Positions 6,497 through 9,559 of a stretch of 9,559 bases of DNA are shown here, one piece after another (positions within the stretch are counted from its first letter, which is position 1; each line of letters opens with the position of its first letter). The stretch spans positions 1 to 9,559 of the forward strand of contig DPWC01000037.1 of NCBI GenBank assembly GCA_003529305.1, in the 5' to 3' direction. This DNA is from Actinomycetota bacterium (GTDB taxonomy: Bacteria; Actinomycetota; Actinomycetes; UBA12327). Under the pieces are notes generated by a model that saw only the letters and a program-made list of their open reading frames with translations, was not told the origin of the DNA and did not search any database. The position numbers and the translations under genes are program-made.

Positions 6497-7525
6497 TCAG
6501 CGAGCAGCAGTGCCCTCGATGTAATCCGCATCACCGGATTGCACCCACGACATCAAAGCTCGCAACTTGCGGCCCGTGGCCTCAATCGGGTGCTGCTCGC
6601 CTTGGGCGCGCAAACGGTGAAACTCCGGCGCCCCAGCATCTTGATCAGCGATGAACCGATCAGCGAATGCGCCGTTTTGGATATCGGTGAGAACTGCGCG
6701 CATGTTGTCTTTCACCCGCGGATCAATCACTCGTGGACCCGAGACATAGTCGCCATACTCCGCCGTATCGGACACCGACCAGCGCTGCTTCGCGATCCCG
6801 CCTTCGTACATCAAATCGACGATGAGCTTCAACTCATGCAGGCATTCGAAATAGGCAACTTCTGGTTGGTAGCCCGCCTCGATCAGGGTTTCAAAGCCGT
6901 ACATCACCAACTGTGAGGCACCGCCACACAAGACGGCCTGTTCGCCGAAAAGATCGGTCTCAGTCTCCTCAGTGAATGTCGTACGAATACCGCCAGCGCG
7001 AAGTCCGCCGATGCCCTTGGCATACGACAGCGCCAACTGCCATGCGCCGCCGGTGGCGTCCTGCTCCACCGCCACCAAGACAGGCACACCTCGTCCCGCC
7101 ACATACTCGCGACGCACTAGGTGACCTGGACCCTTCGGCGCCACCATGGCCACATCCACATCGGCCGGAGGCTTGATGAATCCGTAGCGAATGTTGAAGC
7201 CATGGCCAAAGAAAAGGGCATCTCCGGCCTTCAAGTGCGGCTCGATGGATTCGGCATACAACCGGCGCTGGGCCGGGTCTGGCGCCAAGATCATGATCAC
7301 ATCAGCTTCGGCAGCAGCAACAGCTGGCGTGACGACGCGGAGCCCCTCGGCCTCCGCCTTCGGGCGACTCTTTGACCCCTCCTGCAAGCCCACTCGAACA
7401 TCCACACCGGAGTCGCGCAACGACAGCGAGTGAGCGTGACCCTGACTGCCGTACCCAATGACGGCCACCTTGCGGTTCTGGATCAGGGACAGGTCGGCAT
7501 CGGTGTCGTAATACATCTCGGCCAC
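6497..7525 (-). CDS. ilvC: Ketol-acid reductoisomerase (class I)
   Basis: IlvC uses NADPH and Mg2+ to rearrange and reduce 2-acetolactate or 2-aceto-2-hydroxybutyrate to the dihydroxy acids of valine/leucine and isoleucine synthesis. At 342 aa it is the short, class I form. The Rossmann motif GYGSQGHAHSLSLRDSG (24-40) is followed by a loop with S51 and S53 that fits NADPH phosphate binding. H108 and K131 (PKGPGH) are the catalytic-region residues. Magnesium ligands are D191 and E195 (DLFGEQ) and E227 and E231 (YFECLHEL). S252 in SVSDTAEYGDY contacts substrate. I chose GTG at 7525: AGGAGG (7537-7532) lies 6 nt upstream, the ideal distance, while an ATG at 7516 would sit 15 nt away, and relatives begin MAE. 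A 95-nt spacer separates it from ilvN, and the last dozen residues are a short tail. Confidence 0.97.
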   Translation of the reverse strand: MAEMYYDTDADLSLIQNRKVAVIGYGSQGHAHSLSLRDSGVDVRVGLQEGSKSRPKAEAEGLRVVTPAVAAAEADVIMILAPDPAQRRLYAESIEPHLKAGDALFFGHGFNIRYGFIKPPADVDVAMVAPKGPGHLVRREYVAGRGVPVLVAVEQDATGGAWQLALSYAKGIGGLRAGGIRTTFTEETETDLFGEQAVLCGGASQLVMYGFETLIEAGYQPEVAYFECLHELKLIVDLMYEGGIAKQRWSVSDTAEYGDYVSGPRVIDPRVKDNMRAVLTDIQNGAFADRFIADQDAGAPEFHRLRAQGEQHPIEATGRKLRALMSWVQSGDADYIEGTAAR

Positions 7526-7620
7526 TGGGGCCCTCCTGGTGGTATCGGACGAAATTGCGGTTGGTGCTGGCTTGGGGTTGAACTGGGGTCACGCACAAGG
7601 TGTCAGTATCCGTCGACGCC
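7526..7620 (-). promoter_or_regulatory. C-rich ilvN-ilvC spacer
   Basis: This 95-nt gap holds a strong Shine-Dalgarno for ilvC at 7537-7531. Ahead of it, 7589-7538 of the minus-strand RNA has 24 C and 6 G in 52 nt and little self-pairing. Such C-rich, G-poor, unstructured RNA is the usual composition of Rho-utilisation sites. A CGTCGACG palindrome lies near the ilvN end. I found no intrinsic terminator and no clear promoter. Confidence 0.35.
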
Positions 7621-8154
7621 TCAAGAAGTCGCCGAACCGGCGTCTACCGTACGCGGGCTGCGATCGCTGATCGCTCGCGCCCCCCGTCCGATCGCCACCA
7701 TCCCCGACTGCACAAGTTCCTTGACGCCAAACGGCTCTAGGACCCGCAACAGGGCCTCAAGCTTGTCGACAGAGCCAGTCGCCTCAACAATCACCGCATC
7801 CGCAGAGACATCAACAACCTTGCCGCGGAAGAGCTGCACGGTTTCGAGGATGTGCGATCGCGTTGAAAGGTCGGCACGCACCTTGACGAGCATGAGTTCG
7901 CGCTCGACGGCCGCTGCCGCATCCAGTTCGACGATCTTGATGACATTGACGAGCTTGTTGAGCTGCTTGGTTACTTGCTCCAGCGGCAGGTCTTCGACAT
8001 TGACCACGATTGTCATCCGCGACACTTCGGGGTCTTCCGTGGGCCCCACGGCCAGCGAATCAATGTTGAATCCGCGTCGCGAGAACAAGGACGCCACGCG
8101 GGCGAGAACACCAGGAGTGTTCTCCACGAGCACCGACAGGGTGTGACGACTCAT
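7621..8154 (-). CDS. ilvN: Acetolactate synthase small (regulatory) subunit
   Basis: This 177-aa regulatory subunit binds the IlvB catalytic subunit, raises its activity and confers valine feedback inhibition. The N-terminal ACT domain (about 4-80) reads HTLSVLVENTPGVLARVASLFSRRGFNIDSL. G15 and N30 align with E. coli IlvH Gly14 and Asn29, which are needed for valine binding, so feedback sensitivity is expected. The second conserved block, VERELMLVKV (83-92) with FRGKVVDVSADAVIVEATG (109-127), is the C-terminal small-subunit domain. The last 17 or so residues form an Arg/Ser-rich tail. ATG at 8154 follows the ilvB stop after a single base (TGAGATG), and the GGGGAG before that stop acts as its ribosome binding site. 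The reading frame stays open upstream to 8274 but overlaps ilvB and lacks family similarity. The 1-nt spacing suggests coupled, balanced synthesis with IlvB. Confidence 0.97.
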   Translation of the reverse strand: MSRHTLSVLVENTPGVLARVASLFSRRGFNIDSLAVGPTEDPEVSRMTIVVNVEDLPLEQVTKQLNKLVNVIKIVELDAAAAVERELMLVKVRADLSTRSHILETVQLFRGKVVDVSADAVIVEATGSVDKLEALLRVLEPFGVKELVQSGMVAIGRGARAISDRSPRTVDAGSATS

Positions 8155-8155
8155 C

Positions 8156-9559
8156 TCACTCCCCCCGATCCCACACGGGAGCAGCATCCCGGGCCGCCAT
8201 GATGTCGTCGTTACTAGTACCTGCCGGCACCATCGGCCACACCATGGCGTCCTCGTGGACCACGAACTCCACAACTACTGATGAATCGTTGATGGACATC
8301 GCCTTTTCAATGGCAGCATCGACTTCGTCCTCGCGAGTCACGCGAATGCCTTCACATCCGTACGCCTCGGCGAGCTTCATGAAGTCAGGCACCTGCTTGG
8401 ACAACAGGTCGGTCTCGGAATACCGCTCGTTGTAGAACAGCGTCTGCCACTGTCGCACCATGCCCAGCGAGCCGTTGTTGATCAGCGCGACCTTGATGGG
8501 GATTTCGTTGACTGTGCAAGTCGCGAGCTCCTGATTGGTCATCTGGAAGCAGCCATCACCGTCGATGGCCCAAACGGTGGCATCAGGGCGACCCACTTTG
8601 GCTCCCATGGCAGCCGGCACGGCATATCCCATGGTCCCCGCCCCGCCGGAATTCAGCCAGGTCCGCGGGTGCTCATACGAGATGAACTGCGCAGCCCACA
8701 TCTGATGCTGACCCACGCCCGCGGCATAGATCGCCTCAGGTCCAGCAATCTGGCCTAGGCGTTGAATGGCGTATTGCGGTGAGAGTTCGCCATCGGGCGC
8801 AGGGGTGTAGCCCAAGGGATAGGTCTGTCGCAGCAGATCAATTTGCTGCCACCAGGCCTCATAGTCGCCCGTGCGTCCCGCCGCGTGCTCAGCCTTGACC
8901 GCAGCCACCAGTTCACTAATGACTTCGCGGGCATCACCGACTATCGGCACCTCGGCATGACGCACTTTGCCGATCTCCGCTGGATCAATATCGGCATGCA
9001 CCACGGTCGCCCCTGGCGCGAAGGACTCCACCTGGCCAGTAACCCGGTCATCGAATCGTGCGCCCAGCGCCACAATGAGGTCAGACTTCTGCAGTGCCGT
9101 CACGGCGGCCACCGTGCCATGCATGCCCGGCATACCGAGGTGCTGAGGGTGACTGTCCGGGAACGCCCCACGCGCCATCAAAGTGGTCACCACGGGAAGG
9201 CCCGTGACAGCGGCAAGTTCCAAGAGCTCACGATGGGCCGCGGCTTTGATCACTCCACCACCCACATAAAGCACGGGGCGCCGCGATTGCACGATCAGCG
9301 TCGCTGCCTCACGCACCTGCTTGGCATGGGGCTTGGTCACCGGTCGATATCCCGCCAACTCGACCGTCTCCGGCCAGGCAAATGAGGTGTTTGCCTGCAG
9401 GGCATCTTTCGTGATGTCCACCAGAACCGGACCGGGTCGACCGCTGCCGGCGATATGGAATGCCTGCGCCACCGCAGCTGGGATCTCGGCGGCATCGGTG
9501 ACAAGGAAGGAATGCTTGGTGATGGGCATCGTGATACCGCGGATGTCAGCTTCTTGAAA
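8156..9559 (-). CDS. ilvB: Acetolactate synthase large (catalytic) subunit, N-terminus beyond the window
   Basis: IlvB condenses two pyruvates to 2-acetolactate, or pyruvate with 2-oxobutyrate to 2-aceto-2-hydroxybutyrate, using ThDP, Mg2+ and FAD. The window shows 467 codons. The frame is open to the right edge (FQEADIRGITMPITKHSF at 9559 inward), so the ATG at 9529 is internal. About 130-150 residues are missing, including the catalytic glutamate of the PYR domain. In visible-residue numbering, the FAD region includes LGARFDDRVTGQVESF (165-180). The ThDP-binding motif runs from GDG (334-336) to NN (361-362), with the pyrophosphate-side GVGQHQMWAAQF at 281-292. MVRQWQTLFYNERYSE (367-382) is the active-site segment whose Trp shapes the inhibitor channel in homologues. 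The reading frame is intact, with no frameshift. It is the upstream-most gene visible, and its promoter or attenuator must lie beyond the right edge. Confidence 0.96.
   Translation of the reverse strand, partial: FQEADIRGITMPITKHSFLVTDAAEIPAAVAQAFHIAGSGRPGPVLVDITKDALQANTSFAWPETVELAGYRPVTKPHAKQVREAATLIVQSRRPVLYVGGGVIKAAAHRELLELAAVTGLPVVTTLMARGAFPDSHPQHLGMPGMHGTVAAVTALQKSDLIVALGARFDDRVTGQVESFAPGATVVHADIDPAEIGKVRHAEVPIVGDAREVISELVAAVKAEHAAGRTGDYEAWWQQIDLLRQTYPLGYTPAPDGELSPQYAIQRLGQIAGPEAIYAAGVGQHQMWAAQFISYEHPRTWLNSGGAGTMGYAVPAAMGAKVGRPDATVWAIDGDGCFQMTNQELATCTVNEIPIKVALINNGSLGMVRQWQTLFYNERYSETDLLSKQVPDFMKLAEAYGCEGIRVTREDEVDAAIEKAMSINDSSVVVEFVVHEDAMVWPMVPAGTSNDDIMAARDAAPVWDRGE

Noticed and set aside
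7430..8146. Long plus-strand open frame (238 codons) opposite ilvN and the start of ilvC
   Set aside because: It is antisense to firmly identified genes, Ser/Thr/Arg-rich as mirrored GC-rich codons are, and matches no family I recognise.
1..9559. Mobile elements, CRISPR arrays, phage or defence genes
   Set aside because: No transposase, integrase, inverted-repeat ends, repeat-spacer pattern or nuclease-like genes are seen. The window is filled with conserved housekeeping genes on one strand.

Overview
This window reads as a core-metabolism region of a bacterium in the Actinomycetota. The gene order (ilvB-ilvN-ilvC-serA-leuB, then an FAH-family gene, gltX and tRNA genes) matches the order I recall for Mycobacterium tuberculosis (ilvB1-ilvN-ilvC-serA1-leuB-Rv2993c-gltS) and, more loosely, Streptomyces. 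The long serA with an ASB domain plus an ACT domain, the short class I IlvC and frequent GTG starts fit the same group. Base composition is GC-rich but moderate for the phylum. I cannot name the genus.

Every gene lies on the minus strand, so transcription runs from the right edge to the left. In that order: ilvB (acetolactate synthase large subunit, N-terminus cut off by the right edge), ilvN (regulatory subunit, 1 nt after ilvB), a 95-nt C-rich spacer, ilvC (ketol-acid reductoisomerase), a 166-nt spacer with several possible RNA hairpins, serA (phosphoglycerate dehydrogenase), leuB (3-isopropylmalate dehydrogenase), ilvE (branched-chain aminotransferase), an FAH-family hydrolase of unknown substrate, gltX (glutamyl-tRNA synthetase), tRNA-Gln(CUG), and tRNA-Glu(CUC), which is cut by the left edge.

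IlvBN and IlvC carry out the first two common steps of valine and isoleucine synthesis. LeuB is the oxidative step of leucine synthesis, and IlvE transaminates all three 2-oxo acids. SerA opens serine synthesis. From serA to gltX the genes are nearly contiguous: two UAG stop codons sit inside the next gene's Shine-Dalgarno sequence, and the FAH gene overlaps gltX by ATGA. GltX is followed by tRNAs it is expected to charge. ilvD, ilvA, leuA, leuC and leuD are not in the window.

I found no previously undescribed system. The point most worth a second look is the ilvC-serA spacer. There a 9-bp long-range pairing and a 7-bp local hairpin compete for the same bases, and wobble pairs favour folding of the minus-strand RNA. 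The other points of interest are the FAH-family gene embedded in the pathway cluster and a C-rich, G-poor leader before ilvC.
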